Assembly (NCBI RefSeq): GCF_026341275.1
Contig: NZ_JAIFZO010000002.1
Coordinates: 942,361-1,006,360 of the forward strand
Length of the DNA stretch: 64,000 nucleotides
Reading direction: 5' to 3'
DNA from: Streptomyces ortus
GTDB lineage: Bacteria; Actinomycetota; Actinomycetes; Streptomycetales; Streptomycetaceae
The stretch's first letter is position 1. The number at the start of each line of letters is the position of its first letter. Of the stretch, positions 1 to 7,899 are shown piece by piece. Both the position numbers and the translations under genes were made by a program. Below the pieces are notes generated by a model. It was given only the letters and a program-made list of their open reading frames with translations, ran no database searches and had not been told where the DNA came from.

Positions 1-1037
1 GTGCCCCGGTCCCGCAGCCGCTCGCACCGGCCGGGGTCGGCGAGGAGCGCGGCGACGGCCCCGGCGAGCGCCCGCGGGTCGCCGGGCGGGACGAGTTCGG
101 CCGCGTCACCGACGAGTTCGGGCAGGCCCGCGGTGGCGGCGGCGACCAGCGGCACGCGCGCGTGGAGGGCTTCCTGGGCGAGCAGGGAGCGCGATTCCGG
201 GCAGCCGGGCAGCAGGGCGAGGTCGGCGGCGGAGAGCAGTTCCCCGATGTCGTCCCGGCGGCCGATGAGACGTACCGGGAGCCCTTCGTCCTCGATGCGC
301 CGCTGGAGCGCGCCGCGCAGCGGTCCCTCGCCGGCGATCACGAGCAGCGGTACGGGGTCGAGCCGACTCCAGGCGTGCGTGGCGTCCAGCAGCGTGTCGT
401 ACCCCCGGTGCCGGTCGAGGGAGCCGACGGCCACCAGCAACGGCCGGTCGGTCGTGCCGAGTTCCGCGCGCGCCTTGGGCCGCAGTCCGTCGCTCTCCTC
501 GGGCGCGGCGCCGGGCCGTCGCCCGGCCGGCAGCGCGACCGCGGCGAGCCGCGCGTCCCGGGCGCCCCGGCTGCGGGCGCGGTCCACGAGGTCGGACGAG
601 GATCCGAGGACCACCGAGGCGGCCCTCGCCACCCGCCGTTCCAGGGCGCGCAGCAGATGCGCCCGCGCGCCCTCGGCGTAGGGGCGGGTGTGCCAGGTGA
701 CGACGAGCGGGACGCGCCGTCCGCTGAGCGCGAGCGCGGCCCGCAGCGCGGCGTGCAGCCCGTGCGCGTGGACCAGGTCGGCGTCCCCGCAGACCGCCCG
801 CAGGGCGGCCACGGAGGACGGGTCGTTGCGCCTGGGCACCGGGACGTGTTGGGCGCCGACGCCGGTGAAGTCGTACGCGTGGTCGGCCTCGGCCGGGGCG
901 CACACGGTCACCCGCACGCCCCGTGCGACGAGTCCCGAGGTCAGCGACCGCACATGGGCACAGCTGCCCGCGCTGCCGCCGCCGAGCACCTGGACGGTAC
1001 GCAGCGGCGACTGTCCGTGCGGTGAGTGGCTGCTCAC
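1..1037 (-). CDS. GT-B glycosyltransferase (GT4-like), 3' end outside the window
   Basis: The frame starting with GTG at 1037 stays open to the window edge, giving about 345 residues without the C-terminus. The N-terminal half has the GT-B donor/acceptor pattern: LGGGSAGSCAHVRSL near residue 18, then DLVHAHGLHAAL and VVTWHTRP. The C-terminal half has GSLDRHRGYDTLLDA, VIAGEGPLRGAL and LLPGCPESRSLLAQEALHAR, the nucleotide-sugar site with its acidic/EALH segment of family 4 retaining transferases. Substrate cannot be told; a cell-envelope glycoconjugate or secondary-metabolite role is possible. No signal peptide is visible. The strand and frame are secure; the exact start is less so because no strong GGAGG precedes it. 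Confidence 0.85.
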   Translation of the reverse strand, partial: MSSHSPHGQSPLRTVQVLGGGSAGSCAHVRSLTSGLVARGVRVTVCAPAEADHAYDFTGVGAQHVPVPRRNDPSSVAALRAVCGDADLVHAHGLHAALRAALALSGRRVPLVVTWHTRPYAEGARAHLLRALERRVARAASVVLGSSSDLVDRARSRGARDARLAAVALPAGRRPGAAPEESDGLRPKARAELGTTDRPLLVAVGSLDRHRGYDTLLDATHAWSRLDPVPLLVIAGEGPLRGALQRRIEDEGLPVRLIGRRDDIGELLSAADLALLPGCPESRSLLAQEALHARVPLVAAATAGLPELVGDAAELVPPGDPRALAGAVAALLADPGRCERLRDRG

Positions 1038-1233
1038 GTGGCCGTGGCTCCTGGTTCGGCGTCGGGCGGTCACGAAGAAAAGTACCGAAGGAACGGGCGA
1101 CGGGGGTGTACCGCTCGTCCCGCTCCCAAGGATGCCAGGACGGGGACGGGCCGCCGACCACCGCGGGGGCGGAGCGGGACCACCGCGGCGGGGGCCGGGT
1201 GTGCGGACCGGCGGCGCGGACGGGATACGCGGA

Positions 1234-1282
1234 CCGGATACGGGGGCCGGATACGGGGGGCCGGATACGGGGGCCGGATGCG
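1234..1282. repeat. Short tandem repeat (CCGGATACGGGGG) upstream of the glycosyltransferase
   Basis: Three full copies of a 13-14 bp unit CCGGATACGGGGG(G) at 1234-1246, 1247-1260 and 1261-1273, followed by a partial copy to 1282. It lies in the 353-base gap between the glycosyltransferase start (1037) and the recN end (1391), which otherwise holds no gene I can support. Confidence 0.85.
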
Positions 1283-1285
1283 CCT

Positions 1286-1303
1286 CTCACTCGCGCGAGT
1301 GAG
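1286..1303. promoter_or_regulatory. Perfect 18-bp palindrome, possible operator
   Basis: CTCACTCGC followed directly by its reverse complement GCGAGTGAG. It has no loop, so it reads as a dimeric-protein site rather than a terminator. It lies about 250 bases upstream of the glycosyltransferase start, beside the tandem repeat, and about 90 bases beyond the recN stop. A regulator is not identifiable. Confidence 0.4.
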
Positions 1304-1390
1304 GTCCGGGCGATGCCCGCGGACAGTCAGGGGCGTGCGTCGCCCTGCCGAGCTCCGGCGCACGCCCTCCGCGCGCCCCTCCCCGCTCCG

Positions 1391-3133
1391 CTACCCGTCC
1401 GCCCGGGCCGTCGCCAGCAGTTCCTCCGCGTGGGCCCGTGCCGTCTGCGAGTCCTCCTGACCCGCCAGCATCCGGGAGAGCTCACGGATGCGCTCCTCGC
1501 CCTCCAGGACCTTCACGCCGGAACGGGTCACCGAGCCGTCGTTGGTCTTCTCGACCAGCAGCTGCCGGTCGGCGAACGCGGCCACCTGCGGGAGGTGGGT
1601 GACGACGACGACCTGCGCGCTCCTGGCGAGCTTCGCGAGCCGCCGGCCGATCTCGACGGCCGCCTTGCCGCCGACACCGGCGTCGACCTCGTCGAAGAGA
1701 TAGGTGGGCACCGGATCCGTACCCGCGAAGACGACCTCGACCGCGAGCATGACGCGCGACAGTTCACCGCCGGACGCACCCTTGGCGATGGGCCGCGGCG
1801 GTGCCCCCGGGTGCGGGGCGAGGAGCAGTTCGACCTCGTCGCACCCGGCGGGCCCGTACGCGACGGAACGTCCGCCGACCTCCACGCCCTCCGGGTCCTC
1901 GGTCTGCCGGATCTCGAACGACACGCGCGCGTGCGGCATGGCGAGCGAGGCCAGTTCGGCGGTCACGGCGGCGGCGAAGCGCTCGGCGGCCTCCGTACGG
2001 GCGTCGGTCAGGGCCTGCGCCAGTCCGCCCAGCTCGGCCCGCAGCGCGTCCCGCTCGGCGGTGAGTTCACCGATCCGGTCGTCGTCCCCGTCCAGTTCCA
2101 GCAGCCGCGCCGCGCTCTGCTCGGCCCAGGTCAGCACCGCGCCGACGTCGTCGCCGTACTTGCGGGTGAGCGCGGTGAGCGCGGCACGCCGCTCCTCGAC
2201 CGCGGCGAGCCGCAGCGGATCGGCGTCGAGGTCGTCGGCGTAACCGGCCAGCTCCCCCGCCACGTCGCCCAACAGGATCCCGATCTCCCCGATGCGGCCC
2301 GCCAGGGCACCCAGGGCGGCGTCGTGGGACCGCACGGCCTCCAGGGCCCGGTGCGCGCCCGCCACGAGCGTCGTGGCGTCGATGCCCTCCGGGTCCTCCG
2401 GGTTGCCCGCCAGAGCGGCGTGCGCGACCGTGGCGGCCGACGCGAGGGCCTCCGCGTGCCCCAGCCGCTCGGCCTCGGCCGCGAGCTCCACGTCCTCGCC
2501 CGCCCGGGGCTCCACCGCGGCGATCTCGTCGAGCCCGAAGCGCAGCATGTCGGCTTCCTGGGCGCGTTCACGGGCACGCGTGGTGATCCGGTCCAGCTCG
2601 GTGGTGATGGCACGCAGCCGGCGGTAGGCGCCCGAGTACTTGGCGAGCGGCACGGCGACCGCGTCGCCCGCGTACCGGTCGAGGGCCTGCCGCTGCCGGG
2701 ACAGCTTGAGCAGCCCCTGCTGATCGGTCTGCCCGTGCACGGCCACCAGGTCGTCGGCGAGTTCGGCGAGCAGCCCCACCGGCACCGAACGTCCGCCGAG
2801 GTGCGCGCGCGAGCGGCCCTCGGCGGAAACGGTACGGCTGATGAGCAGCGTGCCGTCGTCGAGTTCCGCGCCGGCCTCCTCGGCCCGCAGGGTCGCCGAG
2901 GCGCCGTCGGGGACGGAGATCCGCCCCTCCACGACCGCGCTCTTCGCCCCGATCCGCACGAGGGCGGCGTCGGCGCGTCCGCCCATCAGCAGGCCCAGGC
3001 TGGTGACCACCATCGTCTTGCCCGCGCCGGTCTCACCGGTGACCGCGGTGAAGCCGGGCGACAGCTCGACCACCGCGTCGTCGATTACTCCGAGCGACCG
3101 TATCCGCATCTCCTCCAACACGGACATGACCAT
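1391..3133 (-). CDS. recN: DNA repair ATPase RecN
   Basis: 580-residue SMC-like ATPase that acts early in double-strand-break repair. Walker A GETGAGKT lies at residues 33-40 after the typical MRIRSLGVIDDAVVELSPGF start. The middle is Ala/Glu/Arg-rich coiled coil. The ABC signature GASGGELSRVMLA is near 452 and Walker B YLFDEVDAGVGG near 480, followed by the H-loop VVVVTHLPQVA. Length fits the family (about 550-590). I chose ATG 3133 (MVMSVLEEM) because a GGGAG box lies 9 bases upstream; a longer frame to 3211 lacks family similarity. It is downstream of ppnK and tlyA on the same strand, the usual actinomycete order, but here a 196-bp inverted-repeat element (3248-3443) separates it from ppnK. 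Confidence 0.96.
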   Translation of the reverse strand: MVMSVLEEMRIRSLGVIDDAVVELSPGFTAVTGETGAGKTMVVTSLGLLMGGRADAALVRIGAKSAVVEGRISVPDGASATLRAEEAGAELDDGTLLISRTVSAEGRSRAHLGGRSVPVGLLAELADDLVAVHGQTDQQGLLKLSRQRQALDRYAGDAVAVPLAKYSGAYRRLRAITTELDRITTRARERAQEADMLRFGLDEIAAVEPRAGEDVELAAEAERLGHAEALASAATVAHAALAGNPEDPEGIDATTLVAGAHRALEAVRSHDAALGALAGRIGEIGILLGDVAGELAGYADDLDADPLRLAAVEERRAALTALTRKYGDDVGAVLTWAEQSAARLLELDGDDDRIGELTAERDALRAELGGLAQALTDARTEAAERFAAAVTAELASLAMPHARVSFEIRQTEDPEGVEVGGRSVAYGPAGCDEVELLLAPHPGAPPRPIAKGASGGELSRVMLAVEVVFAGTDPVPTYLFDEVDAGVGGKAAVEIGRRLAKLARSAQVVVVTHLPQVAAFADRQLLVEKTNDGSVTRSGVKVLEGEERIRELSRMLAGQEDSQTARAHAEELLATARADG

Positions 3134-3247
3134 ACGAGGTTTCTCCCACCCGGCGCGACGCCGCCCCAGTCCCTGCACAAACGTCCAGGTATCCACGCTG
3201 CCCGAGGTCACTCCTGGGGGCTACCCCGCCGACGGCCCCGCGGGGCG

Positions 3248-3443
3248 CTAGGGCGCTTCTGATGGATCTCCGCGGCGTCGCGACGCCCGGCACGCTCCCC
3301 CAGCCTCCGGCCGGGGGGACCCCCACTCGCCGCACCGGGCACAGACCCAAGTACGTCCAGTACGCGGGCCTGTGCCCGGCACGACGAGAGCACGCACCGG
3401 ACGCCGCTCCTTCACCCACGGAGATCCATCAGAAACGCCCTAG
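3248..3443. mobile_element. MITE-like palindromic element A, CTAG-bounded, no transposase
   Basis: 196 bp bounded by CTAG at both ends with 25-bp terminal inverted repeats (3248-3272 and 3419-3443, 24 of 25 matching; they start CTAGGGCG(C/T)TTCTGATG). The centre (3332-3382) is an inner hairpin, CCGGGCACAG against CTGTGCCCGG, closing on GTAC-gtcca-GTAC. A C-run/G-run stretch (about 3295-3325) is absent from the related element at 28935-29113. There is no coding capacity. The right CTAG supplies the TAG stop of ppnK (3440-3442). Small non-autonomous elements moved in trans are known in bacteria; that this is one is inference from structure and from the second copy in this window. Confidence 0.7.
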
Positions 3444-4345
3444 TGCGGCGCCCCCCGCCACCCGGCGACCGGCAGCGCGAACTTGGCCACCAGCCGGTCG
3501 GTGAACGACGCGTGGTGCAGCCGCGCCAGCCGCACCGGCACGGCACCGCGCCGGACCTCCACCCGGGCCCCCGGCGGCAGCTCGATCGTCCGCCGCCCGT
3601 CGCACCACAGCACCCCGGGCGGGATGTGCGGCAGGATCTCCACGGCGAGGACCGAGTTCGGCGACGTCACCAGCGGCTTGGCGAACAGGGCGTGCGCGCT
3701 GATGGGCACCATGAGCAGCGCCTCGACCTCCGGCCACACCACGGGACCGCCCGCGGAGAACGCGTACGCCGTGGACCCGGTCGGCGTCGACAGGACGATC
3801 CCGTCGCAGCCGAAGCCGGTCACCGGCCGCCCGTCGATCTCCAGGACCACTTCGAGCAGCTTCTCGGCACCCGCCTTCTGCACAGCGGCCTCGTTGAGCG
3901 CCCAGTCCGTGTGCACGACGTCGCCGTTGCTGTGCACGACGACGTCGACGGTCATCCGCTCCTCGACCTCGTACGCCTTCGTCACCACCCGGTCGACGAC
4001 CTTGTCGAGGTCGTCGCGCTCGGCCTCCGCGAGGAAGCCGACGCGCCCCAGGTTGACGCCGAGCATCGGCACGCCGGAGGCGCGGGCGAACTCGGCGCCG
4101 CGCAGCAGCGTGCCGTCACCGCCGAGGACGATCAGCAGTTCGCATCCGTCGAGGCACTCGGGAGTGGCCTCCTCGACGAGCTCCACGGTCGGCGGCAGCG
4201 GCAGGTCGGCCGCCTCCGCCGCCAGGACGCGTACGCCGAGTCCGGAGCGCAGCAGCCCCTCGACGACGAGCTCGGCACTGCGGATGGCAGCGGGCCGTCC
4301 GGTGTGGGCGAGCAGGAAAACGGTACGAGATCGGGTGTCGGTCAA
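3440..4345 (-). CDS. ppnK: NAD kinase
   Basis: 301 residues. It phosphorylates NAD to NADP. The GGDGT motif lies at residues 75-79 (LIVLGGDGTLL), with the conserved DWALNEAAV segment, and GSTAYAFSAGGP as the second nucleotide-binding motif. Start is TTG 4345 (LTDTRSRTVFLLAHTGRP), preceded by GGAGG at 7 bases and overlapping the tlyA stop as TTGA, so translation is probably coupled. The C-terminus GWRGAPH ends with a TAG that belongs to the terminal repeat of the neighbouring palindromic element, so the last codons may have been trimmed or altered by that insertion. Confidence 0.96.
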   Translation of the reverse strand: MTDTRSRTVFLLAHTGRPAAIRSAELVVEGLLRSGLGVRVLAAEAADLPLPPTVELVEEATPECLDGCELLIVLGGDGTLLRGAEFARASGVPMLGVNLGRVGFLAEAERDDLDKVVDRVVTKAYEVEERMTVDVVVHSNGDVVHTDWALNEAAVQKAGAEKLLEVVLEIDGRPVTGFGCDGIVLSTPTGSTAYAFSAGGPVVWPEVEALLMVPISAHALFAKPLVTSPNSVLAVEILPHIPPGVLWCDGRRTIELPPGARVEVRRGAVPVRLARLHHASFTDRLVAKFALPVAGWRGAPH

Positions 4346-5157
4346 CGCGGCCCCTCCGCCACTGCACGGTCGATGTCGGCCGGGTCCGGTGCGGGTGCCC
4401 CGGCACGCAGCCACAGAAAGTACTCGACGTTCCCCGAGGGCCCGGGCAGCGGACTGGCCGTCACACCCTTCACCCCGAGCCCCAGTTCCCCCGCCCGGCG
4501 GGCCACACCGCGCACGGCGTCCGCCCGCAGCTCGGGGCTGCGGACGACGCCGCCGCTCCCGAGCCGTTCCCTGCCCACCTCGAACTGCGGCTTGACCATC
4601 ATCACCAGGTCGGCACCGGGCGCCGCGCACCGCACGAGGGCGGGCAGCACCAGGCCGAGCGGGATGAAGGACAAATCACCGACCACAAGATCCACCGGCT
4701 CCCCATCGATCGCCTCCAACGTCAACTCGCGTACGTTCGTACGGTCCTTGACGGTGACGCGTTCATCACTTCGGAGAGACCACGCCAACTGGCCGTAGCC
4801 GACGTCCACGGCGAGGACGTGCGAGACGCCCGCGCGCAGCAGCACATCGGTGAACCCGCCGGTCGAGGCTCCGGCGTCCAGCGCCCGCCGCCCCCGGACC
4901 TCAAGACCCAGCGGTACGAAGGCCTCCAGGGCCCCCGCGAGCTTGTGGCCGCCGCGCGAGACGTAGTCCGGGTCGTCGTCGTCCCGGCTGACCAGGATGG
5001 GGGCCGCGGTCTCCACCTGGGTGGCGGGTTTGGTCGCGAGGTTCTTGCCGACGGTGACGCGTCCGGCGGCGATCAGCTGTCCGGCGTGCTCGCGCGAGCG
5101 GGCGAGCTTGCGTCGGACCAGCTCGGCGTCGAGGCGGCGTCGTGCCACTCCTGCCAC
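4342..5157 (-). CDS. tlyA: TlyA-type rRNA 2'-O-methyltransferase
   Basis: 271 residues. An N-terminal S4 RNA-binding domain (RRRLDAELVRRKLARSREHA, residues about 5-65) is followed by an FtsJ-fold SAM methyltransferase (ALDAGASTGGFTDVLLRAG; VVGDLSFIPL; VMMVKPQFEVGRE). TlyA enzymes 2'-O-methylate 16S C1409 and 23S C1920 and confer capreomycin sensitivity; that is family knowledge. Start taken at GTG 5157 (VAGVARRRLDAEL), with AGGAG 11 bases upstream. First of a coupled tlyA-ppnK pair (4-base overlap). Confidence 0.94.
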   Translation of the reverse strand: MAGVARRRLDAELVRRKLARSREHAGQLIAAGRVTVGKNLATKPATQVETAAPILVSRDDDDPDYVSRGGHKLAGALEAFVPLGLEVRGRRALDAGASTGGFTDVLLRAGVSHVLAVDVGYGQLAWSLRSDERVTVKDRTNVRELTLEAIDGEPVDLVVGDLSFIPLGLVLPALVRCAAPGADLVMMVKPQFEVGRERLGSGGVVRSPELRADAVRGVARRAGELGLGVKGVTASPLPGPSGNVEYFLWLRAGAPAPDPADIDRAVAEGPR

Positions 5158-5164
5158 GTTCGGT

Positions 5165-5506
5165 TCAGCTCCTGTTGCTGTTGCTGTGGTCGGTCGGTCC
5201 CGGGGGCGCCGGGGGTCCCGGACGGGCGTCGAGCGCGGTGAGCGTGTCGCGCAGCCCCCGGTGTACATCCTCGTACACCTCGACGTGCCCGTCCGTCGCG
5301 AGGTGGTCCGCGTCGCCCAGCCGGTCGAGCAGGGCGTCGACCCCGTCGTCGCCCGTGGGCGTGCGCGGGACGTGCAGGGGGGCGGGCGCGGCCGGACCGT
5401 ACGCCTCCGTACCGAAGGGTTCCGCGCCGACGGCGCCGACAGCACCGCCGTCACCGCCGGGTTCGGTCCGGGATCCGTCGTCCGGCCCGGTCATGGACTC
5501 GCTCAT
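5165..5506 (-). CDS. Small conserved hypothetical protein
   Basis: 113 residues, ATG 5506, ending 7 bases before tlyA and so probably in its operon. The N-terminal 50 residues are Gly/Ala/Pro/Glu-rich and look disordered. The C-terminal half has a short acidic helical segment (DDGVDALLDRLGDADHLATD) and EVYEDVHRGLRDTLTAL, then a Pro tail. No signal peptide, membrane segment or known catalytic motif. I recognise it only as a type of small protein seen upstream of tlyA in streptomycetes; function unknown. An in-frame second ATG (MTGPDDG) four codons in is an alternative start. Confidence 0.7.
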   Translation of the reverse strand: MSESMTGPDDGSRTEPGGDGGAVGAVGAEPFGTEAYGPAAPAPLHVPRTPTGDDGVDALLDRLGDADHLATDGHVEVYEDVHRGLRDTLTALDARPGPPAPPGPTDHSNSNRS

Positions 5507-5548
5507 GACCCGACGCTACCGCGAAGCGCTGAGGTACCGTCGATCACG

Positions 5549-5896
5549 ATGGCGACGATCGAGGAGTGCCGCAGCGCACTCGACAAACTCTCGGACAACA
5601 TGGCCGGCGCGAACGGCGACGTGCGCAGCGCAGCCGCGTTGGACCGCTCCCTGAGCTGCCGTATCACTGACCTGGACATCACCTTCGTGGGCCGCCTGCA
5701 GGACGGCCGCATCGTGGTGCTCGACACGGTCGAGGGCCCGCCGCCCGAGAAGGCCGAGATCCGGCTCGCGATGACCGGCGACGACCTGCTCGCGATGGTC
5801 GACGGCGAGCTCCACTTCGCGAAGGCCTGGGGCTCGGGCCGCGTCAAGCTCGAAGCGGGCCTGCGCGACCTGATGCGGCTCAGAAAACTGCTCTGA
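5549..5896 (+). CDS. SCP2 sterol-carrier-fold protein
   Basis: 115 residues, ATG 5549, divergent from the tlyA operon with only 42 bases between starts. Small single-domain protein with the SCP2 pattern: FVGRLQDGRIVVLD, then AEIRLAMTGDDLLAMVDGEL and FAKAWGSGRVKLEAGLRDLM. SCP2 folds bind lipids or act as bacterial lipid-binding/accessory domains; ligand unknown. No signal peptide, so cytosolic. Confidence 0.85.
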   Translation: MATIEECRSALDKLSDNMAGANGDVRSAAALDRSLSCRITDLDITFVGRLQDGRIVVLDTVEGPPPEKAEIRLAMTGDDLLAMVDGELHFAKAWGSGRVKLEAGLRDLMRLRKLL

Positions 5897-5917
5897 CCCG
5901 CTCCTCCCCCGGCCCCG

Positions 5918-6772
5918 TCAGCGCTTGCTCACAGCGACGGGCGCGTCAACAGGCGCGACGGCCGTACGGGCCTTCCGCGCGGCCGGCACCACCAGCGGCG
6001 TACCCGTCTCCGGGTCGTCGATGACCTGGCAGCGCAGTCCGAAGACCTCCTCGACCAGTTCCGCCGTGACGATGTCCGCCGGGGCCCCCTCCGCGATCAC
6101 CGCACCGTCGCGCAGCGCGATCAGATGGGTGGCGTAGCGGGCGGCGTGGTTGAGGTCGTGCAGTACGGCCACCAGGGTGCGGCCCTGCTCCTCGTGGAGT
6201 TCGGCACACAGGTCGAGTACGTCGATCTGGTGCTGGATGTCGAGGAAGGTGGTCGGCTCGTCGAGCAGCAGCAGCGGGGTCTGCTGGGCGAGCGCCATGG
6301 CGATCCACACGCGCTGCCGCTGCCCTCCGGAGAGTTCGTCGACATACCGGTCGGCCAGTTCGGCGACACCGGTGGAGGCCATGGACTCGCGGACGATCCG
6401 CTCGTCGTCGGCGGACCACTGGCGCAGCAGCCCCTGGTGCGGGTAGCGGCCACGCCCCACGAGGTCGCCGACGGTGATCCCGTCGGGCGCGACCGACGAC
6501 TGCGGGAGCAGTCCGAGCGTCCTCGCCACCTTCTTCGCGGGCATCGACTGGATGGCGTGGCCGTCGAGCAGCACCCGGCCCTGGCGCGGCTTCAGCATGC
6601 GGGACAGCGCGCGCAGCAGCGTGGACTTGCCGCAGGCGTTGGGGCCGACGATCACCGTGAACGAGTTGTCCGGTATCTCGACCGACAACCGCTCGGCGAT
6701 GACGCGCTGGTCATAGGCGAGGGTGACATCCTCGGCGGACAGGCGGTTCACAGTGCTCCTCAGGTTGTTCAT
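5918..6772 (-). CDS. Iron-siderophore ABC importer, ATPase subunit
   Basis: 284 residues, FepC/FhuC type. Walker A GPNACGKST at 43-51, signature LSGGQRQRVWIAMALA, Walker B LLLLDEPTTFLD, then the switch His in VAVLHDLNHAARYATH. Start ATG 6772 (MNNLRSTVNRL) overlaps the upstream permease stop as ATGA. Third gene of an operon of two FecCD permeases and this ATPase, headed by an iron box at 8940-8957. No substrate-binding lipoprotein is encoded in the operon. The C-terminal 30 residues are an Ala/Val/Arg tail of no known role. Confidence 0.93.
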   Translation of the reverse strand: MNNLRSTVNRLSAEDVTLAYDQRVIAERLSVEIPDNSFTVIVGPNACGKSTLLRALSRMLKPRQGRVLLDGHAIQSMPAKKVARTLGLLPQSSVAPDGITVGDLVGRGRYPHQGLLRQWSADDERIVRESMASTGVAELADRYVDELSGGQRQRVWIAMALAQQTPLLLLDEPTTFLDIQHQIDVLDLCAELHEEQGRTLVAVLHDLNHAARYATHLIALRDGAVIAEGAPADIVTAELVEEVFGLRCQVIDDPETGTPLVVPAARKARTAVAPVDAPVAVSKR

Positions 6773-7899
6773 ATCCGGCCCGCCTTCCGCTCCGTGACCA
6801 GGAGCCACAGGAGATAGACGCCGCCGAGGATTCCGGTCACCACGCCGACGGGCAGCTGGTCGGCCCCGAAGAGCCGCTGGGAGGCCCAGTCCGCGACGAC
6901 CAGGAGCGTGGCGCCCATGCACATCGCGGGCACCAGATTGGGTCCCGGTGAGCGGGTCAGGCGCCGTGCGAGCTGCGGCGCGGTCAGCGCGACGAAGCCG
7001 ACCGGGCCCGCGGCGGCGGTGGCCGACGCGGTGAGCAGCACGGCGGCGACCATCAGGAGCAGCCGCGTCCGCTCCACGCGCACACCGAGCGCGTACGCCA
7101 CGTCGTCGCCCATCTCCAGCATGCGCAGGGCGCGCGCGTTGCCGAGGACCAGCGGGACGAGCACGGCGCACAGGCCGAGCAGGGGCCGGACCTGCTCCCA
7201 GTCGCGGCCGTCGAGGGAGCCGGTCATCCAGACGACCGCGCGGGCCGCGTCGACCAGGTCGGCCTTGGTGATCAGATAGCCGTTGACGGCCGTGACGATC
7301 GCGGAGACCCCGATACCGACCAGGACCAGCCGGTATCCGTGCACGCCCCGCTTCCAGGCGAGCAGATAGATGGCGAATCCGGTCACCAGACCGCCGATCA
7401 GCGCCCCGACGGTGACCTGCCTGGCGGTGCCGGAGAACAGCACGATCATCACGAGCGCGCCCGCCGTCGAGCCCTGCCCGAGGCCGAGCACGTCCGGACT
7501 GCCCAGCGGGTTGCGGGAGATGGCCTGGAAGAGCGCGCCGCCGAGTCCGAGCGAGGCGCCGACCAGGAGCCCTACCAGGACCCGAGGCAGCCGCAGCTCG
7601 TTGACGATGAACTCCTGGCCCGCGTCTCCGTCGCCGAGCAGCGTCCGGACGACGTCGCCGGGGGAGATCGGGAAGTCGCCGGTGCCGATGAGCACGACGC
7701 TCGCGGTGAGCGCGGCCACCAGGAGGAGGGCGACGACCGTGAACGCGCGGACGTCGACACGGACCGACAGCCCGCCGACGGTACGGACCGTACGGCCGCG
7801 GAAGACCCGGGCGGGGGCCGCCGGCGTGATCCCGTGCTCGGTGGCGGCCTCGGTCGCGGTTTCGGGCTCGGTGGCGGTCTGGTTGCGTGGGGCCTTCAC
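6769..7899 (-). CDS. Iron-siderophore ABC importer, FecCD permease (second)
   Basis: 376 residues. The cytoplasmic N-terminal about 55 residues are Thr/Glu/Ala-rich (ATEPETATEAATEHG). The rest is a BtuC/FecD-type permease with about nine to ten membrane segments. Family landmarks are PRVLVGLLVGASLGLGGALF, RNPLGSPDVLGLGQGS, and the C-terminal GPVGFVALTAPQLARRL followed by LPVGVVTGILGGVYLLWLL. Start GTG 7899 (VKAPRNQT) overlaps the stop of the first permease as GTGA. Works with the permease encoded at 7896-8936 as a heterodimeric channel. Confidence 0.93.
   Translation of the reverse strand: MKAPRNQTATEPETATEAATEHGITPAAPARVFRGRTVRTVGGLSVRVDVRAFTVVALLLVAALTASVVLIGTGDFPISPGDVVRTLLGDGDAGQEFIVNELRLPRVLVGLLVGASLGLGGALFQAISRNPLGSPDVLGLGQGSTAGALVMIVLFSGTARQVTVGALIGGLVTGFAIYLLAWKRGVHGYRLVLVGIGVSAIVTAVNGYLITKADLVDAARAVVWMTGSLDGRDWEQVRPLLGLCAVLVPLVLGNARALRMLEMGDDVAYALGVRVERTRLLLMVAAVLLTASATAAAGPVGFVALTAPQLARRLTRSPGPNLVPAMCMGATLLVVADWASQRLFGADQLPVGVVTGILGGVYLLWLLVTERKAGRI

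Noticed and set aside
923..3262. Long plus-strand frame opposite recN
   Set aside because: Antisense to RecN, which has Walker A/B and signature motifs; the plus frame ends inside element A.
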